The translations under genes and the position numbers were made by a program. Shown here piece by piece: positions 52,821 to 63,700 of a stretch of 64,000 nucleotides of DNA (position 1 is its first letter; each line of letters starts with the position of its first letter). Under the pieces are notes generated by a model. It was not told where the DNA came from and did not search any database. It worked only from the letters and a program-made list of their open reading frames with translations. The stretch comes from Rhynchopus euleeides. Lineage: Eukaryota; Euglenozoa; Diplonemea; Diplonemida; Diplonemidae. The stretch spans positions 310,001 through 374,000 of the forward strand of contig OY723319.1 in assembly GCA_963210315.1 (NCBI GenBank), read 5' to 3'.

Positions 52821-54572
52821 GGCACCCCCTCCGCCCTTTCTTCGGGATCCCCTGGGGAGGGAGAGGGGGAAAGGGGTGCGTGTGTGTGTGGTGGGGGGGA
52901 CACGCCCAGCCGCCCTGAAGGGAGGGGAGGGTGTTACGCCATGGATGCACGCAAAAAATAAAAAAACAAACAAAATGCGGGGGCAGAACGCGACAGGGGG
53001 GGGGGGGGTGCAAAGAAAAAGGGGGGAAGAGGGAAGGGGAGGGGTGGGGGTGGCAGGCGCCTCTCTCGCACTCTCTGATTGCAGTTTTCCTAACGCAAAA
53101 AAAATAGGCATCTACTTTTCCCACTACACCACTACACGCAGTTGGGTTGGAGAGGGGGGGTGGGGGTGGGGGTGGGTGGGTGGGTGGGTGGGTGGGATGC
53201 GGGGAGGGGCCAACACACACACGCACACCCCATCGTGTTGTATGTACTGGGGGGAGAGGCTTGTATTTTTTTCTCTACTTTTGAGTCTTTCTGCACTTTA
53301 AAGGCGAAGGGTTTTTTTCCTCTCTCTCTCTTCCCCTCCACCCCCGTCATCATGCTGGCATGATCTGGCAACGTGGCGTTGCCCAAAAGAGGGCCCAGCC
53401 CCGGGGGCTATTTTTTTTGTTTAGATAAAGCAACCGTACACTCTATGCAGTACACCATGGGTGTTAGCCCACCGATGAATTAACCTCTGTATAATCTGCA
53501 CTTTATCCCTCTCTCTGCATCCCGCCGGTGCCTATCTTTTGTTGTGTCTGCCTTGCCCCACTTGCCCTCCGGGGGAGGGTGAGGTCTGGCACTGCTTTGT
53601 TGAATTTCCCACAGTGCTGTGTCAATTGCTTTGTTATGCTCATCCACATCCCATCCATCACACAGTGCTGTGTGTGATGTATATGCCACCGGCATACATC
53701 TGAACATCGAACTGACTGATGTGGTTCTTCTGGTCTTTGAGACATGTTTAGGCCTCACCCACACACATGTTCATCTTTCGAATATAGCGTAGGCCGCACC
53801 GAGCGAGCTCTGGTGCCACCTCTGGGGTGGGATTGCCTGCATCACCACATTACAGACAAACCCACCCCATGTCACGTGATGATCTGCCGTGTTGTTGTTG
53901 CCTGCCCCCCCCCCCCGAACCCCACCCCCTCTGTAATATGTAAGTCTAGCAAAGGTCAAAATAAAAGCAGAAAAATGCAAAGAAAGGGAAGGGTGGTGGG
54001 TATGGGTGTGGGGTGGGGGAAGGATGCATTGACGCAGAAGAACGTTCCCCCGAAGGGAGTGGGGGAGGGGCTTCTTCTGTGGGCATATTTATCATTTTTT
54101 TGATTGCGGTGTTTTGATCCTTTGATCCTTCGTCAACACAGACCGGGGCAGCCGACTTTATTCGCATAATTTTTTTTGACAAAAGCAGCCTTGTTGGGGC
54201 AAAAGGATAAACAGGCGGTGGGAAGGGAAGCATGGCGAATCTCCATGACGGAAGCCCCGCCTCTCCAACAGCAGAGTCAGCAGACATAGGAAAAGGGTGA
54301 GGGGGAGTGGGCGGGGAAGGAGAGAACTAATTGCCACTAGGAGTTTCACGGACCTGCCCCCCCACGACTGCCTTTTTTTTTGACAACACGGCACACCAAA
54401 TTCAACGAGATGTTTTAGCGATCGACGGGTGTGGCTAACGGGGGGCAGTATCGATTGATCACACGATACAGCTGCTCGTCAGCTCTGTTCTTCAAATTCA
54501 CAGCCATTTCACTCGCCAAAGCGGAAGCTGGTGCGCCGTGCGGGAATATGAGGAGGTGGGGGGGGGGGGGGC
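52821..54572. other. Intergenic
   Basis: No gene supported. A (GGGT)n run at about 53,175-53,195, poly-T stretches followed by GACAA (54,171, 54,372), and a G-tract into which the next element is inserted. Confidence 0.4.
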
Positions 54573-54574
54573 TA

Positions 54575-56110
54575 GGGGGTCCGACTCCTGTTTAAAAAAT
54601 GTCCGAAAAAATACTTTTTGGCACATTCGGGCATCTACCCCGCACCTCGGGATGGAAAACACCCCAAAAATGTGTTCCCACACACATGTGGCCCCAAAAC
54701 TGACCGAAAACACACCCCAGCGTCCGAAAAATGCGGAAAAAATGATGAAAAAGTGGGTTTTGGCCATTGTGGCCAAAATGGCCATTTTTGGGGAAAAACC
54801 CCAAAATAACCCAAAAAATCGCCATCTTACACCCACCTATAGCACCATTCGGGCCCAAAAATGATTTTTGGGCCAATTCTAACCTGTTTTGGACACTTTT
54901 GCCACTTTTTTGGTGTATTTTTTGGTATTTTTATGTCCAAAAACAAGGTCGGACGTAAGTCGGACGTAGGTCGGACGCACTTCGCACAACGTTCTGGGCC
55001 CACAGTTTGGTCAAATAATGGGTGAAAACCCCCGAAAAAGTACCCTGGGAGGTCCAATGGTACCAAACTTCCACCACAACTGCACCGCAATGCTCGTAAA
55101 TTTCGCAGGAACCCATTTCAAAATCACACAGTTTTTCACAAGGAGAGCTGCCCATATCGCCCTTTGAAAAACTGCGTGATTTTGAAATGGGTTTCTGCGA
55201 AGTTTACGAGCATTGTGGTGCAGTTGTGATGGAAGTTTGGTACCATTGGACCTCCCAGGGTACTTTTTCGGGGGTTTTCACCCATTATTTGACCAAACTG
55301 TGGGCCCAGAACGTTGTGCGAAGTGCGTCCGACCTACGTCCGACTTCCGTCCGACCTTGTTTTTGGACAGAAAAATACCAAAAAATACACCAAAAAAGTG
55401 GCAAAAGTGTCCAAAACAGGTTAGAATTGGCCCAAAAAATCATTTTGGGCCCCAGTTGTGCTATATGTGGGTCCAGGATGTCGACATTTTCGATTTTTTG
55501 GCGTGATTTTCCTGAAAAATGGCCATTATGCCTGGAAGGGCGAAATCGGTGAAAACCCCGATTTCTTCGCATTTCTCGGGTTGTGGGGTGAGTTTTGTGA
55601 CGGAAGTTCGATACTATTGTACCTCCCGGAGTGCTTTTTCGGCGGTTTTCACCAATATCTGGCCAAATATGGGCCTGGAACCTGGTCGAAAGTGCGTCCA
55701 ACGAGGGTCCAACGTTGGTCCAACGACGTTTTTGAGCAGAAAAATAGCAAAAAAATCACCAAAAATGTGGTAAAAGTGCCCGGAATAGGTTGGAAATGGC
55801 CCAAAAACCATTTTTGGGCCCTCGGTATGCTATAGGTGGGTCCAGGACGTCGATTTTTTGGCCCTACCGCCCGAAAAATGGCCATTTTGCCTGAAATGGC
55901 GAAATAGGGGGGAACCCCACTTTTTCACCCATTTTTCCGCATTTTTCGGGCTGTAGGGCGAGTTTTCGGTCAGTTTTGGGGTCACAGGTGTGTGGGAACA
56001 TATTTTTGAGGTGGTTCTCACCCGGGGGTGCCGGGTAGATGCCCAAATATGCCGAAAAATATTTTTTCGGACACAGGGTTCCGTTAGAACAAACAGGGAG
56101 TCGGACCCCC
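54575..56110. mobile_element. 1.5-kb TA-flanked foldback element
   Basis: Ends GGGGGTCCGACTCC and the inverse, flanked by TA (54,573-74 and 56,111-12) and by G-tracts outside. The left arm (to about 55,150) pairs with the first part of the right arm. For example, the block near 54,950-55,100 is the inverse of 55,200-55,360. The right arm also holds a second, diverged block (about 55,500-55,900), so the arms are unequal. The interior has many AAAATGGCCATTTT-type small palindromes. No transposase. Phe/Lys-rich frames in it are artefacts. Confidence 0.85.
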
Positions 56111-56344
56111 TAGGGGGGGGGGGGGGCGAGGGCAGAGAGAGGCTTGGGACAAGTGAAACACTTCCTCTAAAACTCTGCCACACTCGGCACAGTTTTGACA
56201 CACAGCGAAACATCCCTATGGAAGAAACCTCCGGGCTAATGTTTGTGTTGCGCAAAGTCTGACTTGTGTGGCGAACCGCACCGCACCGCAGGCAAGGGCG
56301 TGAGTGATGTTGGAGAAAAATAACAAAATAACACGTGTGGTGGG

Positions 56345-57135
56345 CAGTGTTCTCCCGATTCGCCACTCCGGGAAAAATGTGATGGCGAGTTTTGATCCGG
56401 AAAAAGGGGTGCTAAAAGTGTCACTTCAACTCTGCCGCTCTTTCTCTACTGTTGATACTTCGTTTGATGCGTTGACGCTTCCACACACACTTACAAACCC
56501 ACTTGCCTGATGAAGGGGGTGGTGTGTAGAGCACGTTTGGCAGAGCTGAATGACACTTTCCGCGCGAAAGTCGTGTGCGTAAAAAAAAATTTCTCGCGCG
56601 CTTCGCGCGCGAGTGCCTCATGCAATGCACGCGTATATCCGCAACAACATTCGTTTTGATCGATACGCTCTGCAGTGTGCGGTGTGAGTGGACAACGAGG
56701 AAGTCGGACAGACTTCGTTGTGCAGGGATGGTAGTCTGCACGTACTCCGTCTTCACTCACAACCATGTCGCACTCCTGGTGTTGTGCCGTTTCCCACTTG
56801 CCATGGTACACCAAATGGTACATGCACACTCGAAAGGTGCACAGCACAGGGGGGTCTGGGGGGCGGAGCCCCCCAGCCGCCGGAGGCCACGGTAGTGAAC
56901 ATCTGGCCTTCTCCGTCGCGTTCTTGGACTCTTTGGATCAATCGCGGTTCGTAGTGGGGCAGGAACCAGAGACGCTCGTTGTTGGGAAGTTGGGCACGTC
57001 GATGAGTGGGAAAACGGTCTAAAATCTGTGAAAAAACCCACCCCCAAAAAAATGGCGAAACTCGCCATCGGGTTTTCGGGAGAAAAAATACAAATGGCGA
57101 CTTTCGCCCCCAAACTCGCCATCGGGAGAACACTG
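56345..57135. mobile_element. hAT-type MITE, copy 2 (791 bp, inverted), perfect 8-bp TSD
   Basis: Same family as 29,527-30,146 in the opposite orientation. TIRs CAGTGTTCTCCCGAT, target duplication GTGGTGGG at 56,337-56,344 and 57,136-57,143. The GC-hairpin module lies at about 56,848-56,905 and the CGCGCGCTTCGCGCGCG hairpin at about 56,595. It is longer than copy 1 because of an insert at about 56,416-56,580. Confidence 0.93.
56416..56580. repeat. Insert inside hAT-type MITE copy 2, with its own inverted repeats
   Basis: Absent from copy 1. Its left side AAAAGTGTCACTTCAACTCT is matched inverted by the right side (read as AAAGTGTCATTCAGCTCTGC). It ends with CGCGCGAAAGTCGTGTGCGT before the T-run. 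The exact boundaries are blurred by the flanking T/A run. Probably a small nested TIR element. Confidence 0.6.
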
Positions 57136-57143
57136 GTGGTGGG

Positions 57144-58467
57144 GGAGGGGTGGGTGGTAGTGTGGCGTGGTGTGGGCTCCCAAAATACTGTAACGCACGC
57201 AGAGATTTTTTTACGGGGCAGCACCCACATAGATTTGTTGCTGCAAGGGGGGCCACTCACTAAGATCGTCACTGCACGGTTCACACTAAACACAGTAAAC
57301 ACAGTAAACACAGTAAGCACGCAAAGGTTTTTGATGTCTGCCCCCCGCCCCCCTACCTCACCCTTCTAGGGCCAACCTCGAGGCCTTGCAGGGGACAGGA
57401 CACGAAGGCTATCTGGAATACGAGCGGGGCCTCACAGTGGCGAAAGGGACCCCCCACCCAACAGTAATAGAGACGCAGAGAGACCCAAATCGGGAGGAGA
57501 GAGCGGGGCGGCGCGTTCCAAGTTCCCATGATGGGGGAAGGGCATAACACTGGCTGTGCGAAAGGGGCACAGCGGCGTTCCTTTTTGATGGCGTGTTTTT
57601 TTGTGACGCACAAAGAGACGATACTTGGTTTCGCTTCGCAACACGACAGGGAGGGAGGGGCGGGGTGGAAGAGACGGAGAGAGACGACTGACACTCGCGT
57701 TGACCGGGAGTTTCATGGGGGGGGGGCAGCACACCCAGTGGCAGCGCTGTCAAGTGGTTGAGAGAGAGAGAGAGAGACGGGGGAGATGGGCATGGAGAGA
57801 CTTTGGTCTGAAGCCGGCTGATCTGTGAGGCAAGGAGCGAGAATATGGGTGTGTGTGTGTGTGTATCCGCTCCCTGTTGTTGTTGTTGTTGTTCTGGTGT
57901 TAGACCCAATTCAGTTCAGATCCGATCTGAGAGCAGCTTATACTGGTGCACAGCACACCGCACAACACACCATGCCCCTCTGGTGTGATCGCCACACACA
58001 CAAACCCACCCCCACACAGCGCTCCCCCCCACCAGCCAGCTCTGAACAGGAAACTTTAAAGCAGCATCGCATATCGTGAACGCCACACACACGGGGGGGG
58101 GGGATCGGGGAAGGGGGACACCCTAGACGAGATGCCTCTAGCTCGGCACACAGCGCCACAGAGCCACATCCCTGAGATCCCCTGAGTCAGCTCACAACGC
58201 GGCACGAGGGGGGAGGTGGTGGTATTGGGGGGGGGGGGTGGGTGGAGACGGGGGGAGGGAGGGCTAGCCACGAAGTTCATAGCAGCGGGTTAACGGAAAT
58301 AATCTATTACATGCATGGGGGAGGGGGGGGGGAAAGGGAGTGAGGGTGGGGGGGGGGGAGAGAAGAAAAAGGCGGGAATGGGTCACACCCTGGGGGTGGT
58401 GCTCAAATTGCTGGTTTTCAAAGCAAGGGATTGCGGAATGGAACAACGCGATATCAGAGATGATATA
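57144..58467. other. Intergenic
   Basis: No gene supported. AACACAGTA is repeated in tandem at about 57,291-57,318. AG, GT and (TTG)n runs lie at about 57,760-57,895. Confidence 0.4.
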
Positions 58468-58812
58468 CCGTATACGTAAATATTATGGAACGTAAATATT
58501 ATGGAACGGGCCCATTTTTGGCCGGTCCGTTCCATAATATTTACGTTCCATAATATTTACAGGGCCAGTTGGGGACTCGGTGGTGAGGACGGCTTGCCTC
58601 AGGAATCGCGCGAAAAGTGCACGAGTAGGTCCCGTCAGGGACTCTGTATGCCGTCCGATCACCTGGTCCAAGTCCCCGAGTCGCAGAAAGCCCTGTAAAT
58701 ATTATGGAACGAAAAAAATCTGGAACGCCAACCCGCCAGCGTTCCAAAATATTTACGTTCCATAATATTTACGTTCCAAAATATTTACGTTCCAAAATAT
58801 TTACGTATACGG
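58468..58812. mobile_element. TA-flanked MITE, copy 2 (345 bp)
   Basis: Same as 25,583-25,911 with the same TIR CCGTATACGTAAATATT and TA flanks (58,466-67 and 58,813-14). It differs by a few substitutions and by one extra 16-bp unit (GTTCCAAAATATTTAC) near the right end, exactly the length difference. Confidence 0.92.
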
Positions 58813-59117
58813 TATACCGCATCCTGTGAGTTGTTGTTTCATATGGCACGTGTGAAATGTTCATTCTGGATTATTGTTTTTACTTCGGAAGTTATGTTTT
58901 TTTGACAACTGTCTTTGCAGCCACCAGACGCCACCGCGGGCCGCTCTCTACATTTTAGTTTCTGTTCGCCTCCAACGATATGCAGCTGCCAGGTGCCCCT
59001 CCCTCATAGAACCTTCTTCCGCGACATACCAGACCGCCTGCCACTTTTTTTTTTGACAACCGAAATCCTGATGACATTAACACCACCCACTGAACACACA
59101 CACCCACCCTCCCCAAC

Positions 59118-59735
59118 CTACGGCACGGGCAGCCTCTGCAGGCCTGGGGCGAAGTGCCGGCTCCCCTGCGCCAGAGGACCCCTCGCGTCACGCGTTGGGG
59201 ACCTGTGGTGGACACCACCGCCCACACGACGGTCTCCGTGCCCCACACCGGCACCACCACCGCGCTGCCCGGGAACCGGGACGCGCGGCAGGGCAGCCGA
59301 CCCACCGCCGGCAGCAGCGCCTGCCCTCTGCGCCTGCCGAGCCGCAGCGTCTGCCCGGGGCGCAAGCTGGACCCGCAGGCCCTCAAGGAAGGGCTCGCGC
59401 ACGTCGCGCACCTCACGCGCGTTGTGGTTGTGGTTGCGGTTGTGGTGCAGATCCCGCGGTGCCGGCATCCCCCCGGCACCCGCATCGCCACGACGCGCAG
59501 CAGCAGCAGCAGGGGCCGCTGGGTGCTCGCGGATGCGGTGGGCCTGCAGCTGCTGCTTCTGCTGCTGCGCCCTGTCCCGCACCACCTCGCGCTGGTCTGC
59601 GAAGAACCTCTCCAGACGGAAGTTGCGCTCCCGCTCCCTCTCCCTCTCACGCGCAGCCTCGCGCTGGTCCCTCTCGCGGCGCTCCCGCTCGCGCTGCTCG
59701 CGGGCAAGCTGGGCCTGCTGGTCACGCTGCTGCCT

Positions 59736-59766
<31 letters not shown>

Positions 59767-60461
59767 TGCGGCTGGGCCTCAGGTGCAGGGAGGTTGACGA
59801 CCGCCGCCGTTGCCCTGATGGGGGCGTCATCCTGCGGCACAGGGATGGGCTGCGGCACCTCGACCTGGAGGGAGAAGGTGGCGGGGGCGGAGCGCAGCGC
59901 GTCGTGCACCGAGTCGGAGTGGTCCTCCACAGCGCGGCGCTCCACCTGGCGGATGCGCATCCCCTCGCGCAGCCCGGCGGCTTCGGCGGGCGACCCGCGC
60001 ATCACTTCGATCACGACACGCCCGCGGAAGCGCACGCCCACAGAGGAGGAGGCATCCTTCGTCAGCGTGATGTTGCGGGGGACCCACACCATGTTGGCGG
60101 CTGCGTTGTTCTGCTGGCGCTGCTCGCGCGCCCTGCGCAGCGCGTGCCGCTGGTCGCGCTCGTGCTTCCGCCTCCGCTTGTCATTCTCGGAGTTGCTGGG
60201 GTGCGTCGTCAGCACCCTGCAGAACGGGCACTCGACCCTCTTCGTCGCGCAGTGGACGCACTCCGGCGGCACACCTGGGATCGCACAGCGGCAGGTCTCC
60301 GCCCATGTCCCAAAGCAGCCCTGGCAGATGGAGTGCCCGCAGGGGTCCAGTGTGACGCCGTCACGCAGGGCCGACATGCAGATGGCACACTGCGGCCCGG
60401 AGGTGACGCTTGTGACAGTTGCGGCAGGTGTCGCAGCCATCTCAGGACCCGATTGCTCCAT
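59118..60461 (-). CDS. RING finger protein with PDZ-like domain and polyQ/coiled coil
   Basis: 447 residues. The RING is C3HC4: C25, C28, C41, H43, C46, C49, C78, C81, with extra Cys (57, 59, 68, 71) in a long loop before the last pair. A basic linker leads to a PDZ-like domain at about 128-203: a carboxylate loop SVGVRF, then GSPAEAAGLREGMRI, the usual PDZ core. A polyQ run (about 230-245) and a highly charged Arg/Glu coiled-coil region follow. RING domains act as E3 ubiquitin ligases, and PDZ domains bind C-terminal peptides. The combination resembles LNX/PDZRN proteins of animals in principle, but order and linkers differ, so independent assembly is likely. The last 100 residues are low-complexity, and the true C-terminus may differ if an intron is present. 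Confidence 0.82.
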
Positions 60462-61537
60462 CGTAGCTCAAGAGGGGGAGACGGGGCAGGGGGTGGGGGG
60501 GGGGGGGGAGGAGAAGGAACAACGTCTGCATTCAGAGGGTGTGCGTGATGGGGGAGGGGGGTGGGGGGTGTGCGTGGTGTGATGCAAAAAAAATACCACA
60601 AGGGAGAGTTCCCTCTCTCTCCCTTCCTTCCATTGCAGGATGTGCGTCCTTTCTCCGCCGAGACTGGGCTGTTGTAAGACAGAACGAGCTGCTTACACGG
60701 CACCACCCCGCTCCACAAGGCAAGGGAAGGGTGTCAGCTATAGAACGAAAAAAAAATGTCAGCAAAGCACGGCAGGGACCGCTGGTCTGCCAAGGGAAGG
60801 GCCTGGGGATGGGGATGGGTGGGGTGATCGCTCCCCCCTCGCCTCGATGACCACCCCCCCCCCTCTCATCGTCCCGTCGCTTCGTGAGCAGATCCACGCC
60901 CCCCCCCTCCCCCCTTCCTCCCCCTGCATCGTGTCAGCAGCCAGGGGAGGGTCGGGGGGGAAGGGGGGGAGACGGGGGGGGGGGGGGGGGGAGGACCGGT
61001 GGAAGCACCAGTTTCGCAAACCGACAGTACACAACAATGGCGGGGGGATACGGTGGAAGGAGAGAAAAGGGGACGGGGGCGGGGGGGGGGGTGAGTGGTT
61101 ACGCCAACCCCCCCCCTTTTTTTGCAAGAACAGCTAGCTTTTCGCACTAAAAAGACTCGTGGCAGCGTTCGGTATCCTGCACACATGCACTAGCAGGTAC
61201 CGTTCGTACAAACAAAGAACGCGATTCCAAGTCTTTTTTATGCAGGAGGGGGGGTTTGATCGTCGAGAGTGAATGGAAAAGCAAGTCTCCCAGCACCTTC
61301 TTGCAATGTTAGTCCTTTTTGTAGTCACTCCACCAGATATGTTGTACAAGGCAGATCAATGTACAATGGGAGGAGGGTGTGTAGCAGTTGTGTTATGCAG
61401 GAGGGGGGGGGGGACCCCGTTACTGCCCCGTTGATGCACTGCACCTCTCTCTCCGGTGATATGGCTAATGGCTAGGGGAACACTCAACCCCCCCCCCCAC
61501 CCCACCTCCACCCCCACCCCCAGCCCATTTCCCTCCC
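60462..61537. other. Intergenic
   Basis: No gene supported. It holds the inverted copy of the 85-bp repeat (61,139-61,222), the segment shared with 8,757, and G/C tracts. Confidence 0.4.
61139..61222 (-). repeat. 85-bp dispersed repeat, copy 3
   Basis: Reverse complement of the family at 23,386. It keeps GGATACCGAACGCTGCCACG and TTCTTTGTTTGTACGAACGG. Copies 1 and 3 are closer to each other than to 37,300. Confidence 0.8.
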
Positions 61538-62437
61538 TTAGAACTGGGACATGTGCATCGCCTTCATCATCTCACCCGGGGGGTGCGACACCAGCTCCTT
61601 GGGCGTGAGCGAATGCCGCAAAAGCCTTGTCCGGACATGCTCCGTCTCCAAGGTGCTGTACACCTCCTTCAGCATGGCACGCCGCGCATCCCGGTCCCAA
61701 ATAGCCCATGTCTCCTGCTCGATGGCGTGGGCCACGAGATACGCGTTTAGATCCTCGGGTGATATGACGCTGGACCCCGGAACCCTCTCCGCGTGCCGCG
61801 ACGCAGCATCCGCAGCGACGCGCGGCGTGTTTGCCACATGATGCATCGGATGGGTGGGGTTTAGGTCGGAATACAGCCAATCGCACTCCGGGACAGCCTC
61901 CACATCCGAGACATCAGGGCCACTGTCGTTATCAGCGTTCAAAGCGGACAGCACCTGGGGCAGAGCCTGCTGAAGAGGGGTGTACCGCTCGGCTGCAGCC
62001 TGCAGCAACCCGCCGTACTTCCCATTGGCAGGACCTGGGTCTTGCGAGGCTTGATCCACACGCTCCGCAAAGACTGCGGCTGGGAGCATGTCACTCCCAC
62101 CCAGAACAGACTCAGGCGTTGCCCAGGATGTGCTCTTCGCGCTGTTGTACCGATCCTCAGAGCTCCGCACCCGGCGTCGGGGTGCTCTTGTGTTCAGGTT
62201 TGCAGCGTCCTCTGCGCTAAACGTCGGTTCGGATCGAGCCCCGGCTCGTCTGGCGAGACGTTCGTACAGACGTCGCCTCCATTGCAGCCGGTGCGATTCC
62301 GGCCTGTCGTAGACAGCAGCCATGGGGGGCGTGGAGGTGCGAGGTGGCGCCGCCACAACCGCCGCCGCCGCACCTCTGGGTTGACAGTGGGGGGGGTGGG
62401 GGGGTGGGGAATACTCGCTGAGGTGGCCATCACGCAC
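61538..62437 (-). CDS. Protein with TFIIS central-domain-like C-terminus
   Basis: 299 residues, or 261 from the second Met at 62,323 (MAAVYDRPES), which I think at least as likely because the first 38 residues are Pro/Ala/His-rich. The middle is acidic and low in order. The last 85 residues look helical: AYLVAHAIEQETWAIWD, then REVYSTLE-like and RTRLLRHSLTPKELVSHPPGEM. The pattern of an IE-containing helix, an R-rich helix and a short helix ending in GEMM resembles the central domain of transcription factor TFIIS and related PHD/SPOC proteins. No zinc ribbon is visible. If right, the role would be in RNA polymerase II transcription. This is inference from pattern only. Confidence 0.6.
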   Translation of the reverse strand: MRDGHLSEYSPPPHPPHCQPRGAAAAVVAAPPRTSTPPMAAVYDRPESHRLQWRRRLYERLARRAGARSEPTFSAEDAANLNTRAPRRRVRSSEDRYNSAKSTSWATPESVLGGSDMLPAAVFAERVDQASQDPGPANGKYGGLLQAAAERYTPLQQALPQVLSALNADNDSGPDVSDVEAVPECDWLYSDLNPTHPMHHVANTPRVAADAASRHAERVPGSSVISPEDLNAYLVAHAIEQETWAIWDRDARRAMLKEVYSTLETEHVRTRLLRHSLTPKELVSHPPGEMMKAMHMSQF

Positions 62438-63700
62438 GCAAAAAAAAGGAAGACGTGGGGGATGGGGGGCGGGGGGCTGAACACTGGCGGGCTCCTCCTC
62501 TCAATTATGGGCTGTCTGGTCTTCGCTTCTCCCAGAGACTGGCGGAGTGCTTGCACTGTGTTGCTGACCTCTCCGGCAACCTAAGAGAGAGCGGGGGGGG
62601 GGGGTTCGACAGCCGAATTCAGTGTGAGGGCATGCAACCGTCTCATGTGACACATATGACGGCACACACCGCCAAATGCGAAATGCTTTGAAACCGCCAA
62701 CCCGCCAGCATGACAGAGGCACGTTTTCCCTTCCGGCAACTCACACGACGCCGAGTTCAGCTCACCGCACAGCCGGACAAACAAACCCCTCACAGCCGGT
62801 GCGGTGGGAACTAGCGGCACGTGGGTATCATTTCTCCCGCACTGCAGGAAAACAAAACACCTGGGTCACACAATTTCAAATCGCTGCGGTATTCCTTTTG
62901 CAGTGCACACCCGCACAGATCACCCTGCCTTTTGTGCGACCCCCCCGCTGTCACACGTGAGGATTGCTGTCGCAGTGCATCGCACCCCTGCGCTGCGACC
63001 CCACAATAAACGAGCCCCACCCCCAACGCCCTGCCCGGGTGTTACTTCTCTTCCATCCGCTTGACACCTTCCCCTCCCCATGGCCCCATAAGGAACGATA
63101 CACGTTATCGCATCCGGCTCGGGGGAAGGGGGGATTTGATCGTCGGGGAAGGGGGGGGGAAGTCAGGTACATCCAAAGACAAACCTTCACTTTGGCCGTG
63201 TTCAGAAAAACCCTCTCAAAACATCAGGAGTTGGGGTTTGGGTCAATCGTTGTAATGCAATAGAGTTGGACAGAGGGGGTGGGGGCGGTGATAGTGAAGT
63301 AGAGGTAGAAGTTAACGCGGGGGTGGGGTGGGGTGTGGGGGGGGAGGGGGTAGTGAAATAGAGGTAGAAGTTAACCTAAAGGGGGAAGTCAGGTACATCC
63401 AAAGACAAACCCCCACTTTGGCCATGTTCAGAAAAACCCGCTCAAAACATCAGGAGTTGGGGTTTGGGTTAAATAGAGTTGGACAGAGGGGGTGGGAGGG
63501 GAGGGGAGGGGGAGGGGGATCCGGCCTTCGCGAGGGTGGTGCGGAAAACGGTGTGTGGTGTATTCTGCCCCCTCCTATTTTTTGCGCTAACCAGGCTCCT
63601 GGTCTCTAGCAAAGAAGACTGTTGGCAGCGCATGTGTTCACCCATGTACCCCACAGGTAACGAACCAGCGCACAAACAAAAACTACCGCTTGTGCGCAAT
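62438..63700. other. Intergenic with a duplicated block
   Basis: No gene supported. A block at about 63,159-63,243 (GAAGTCAGGTACATCCAAAG ... CATCAGGAGTTGGGGTTTGG) recurs at about 63,385-63,469. GAAATAGAGGTAGAAGTTAAC-type sequence lies between the copies. Confidence 0.5.

Noticed and set aside
54592..55835. Several 100-140-codon frames rich in Phe, Lys and Gly
   Set aside because: They lie in the arms of the foldback element and mirror each other. There is no protein family.
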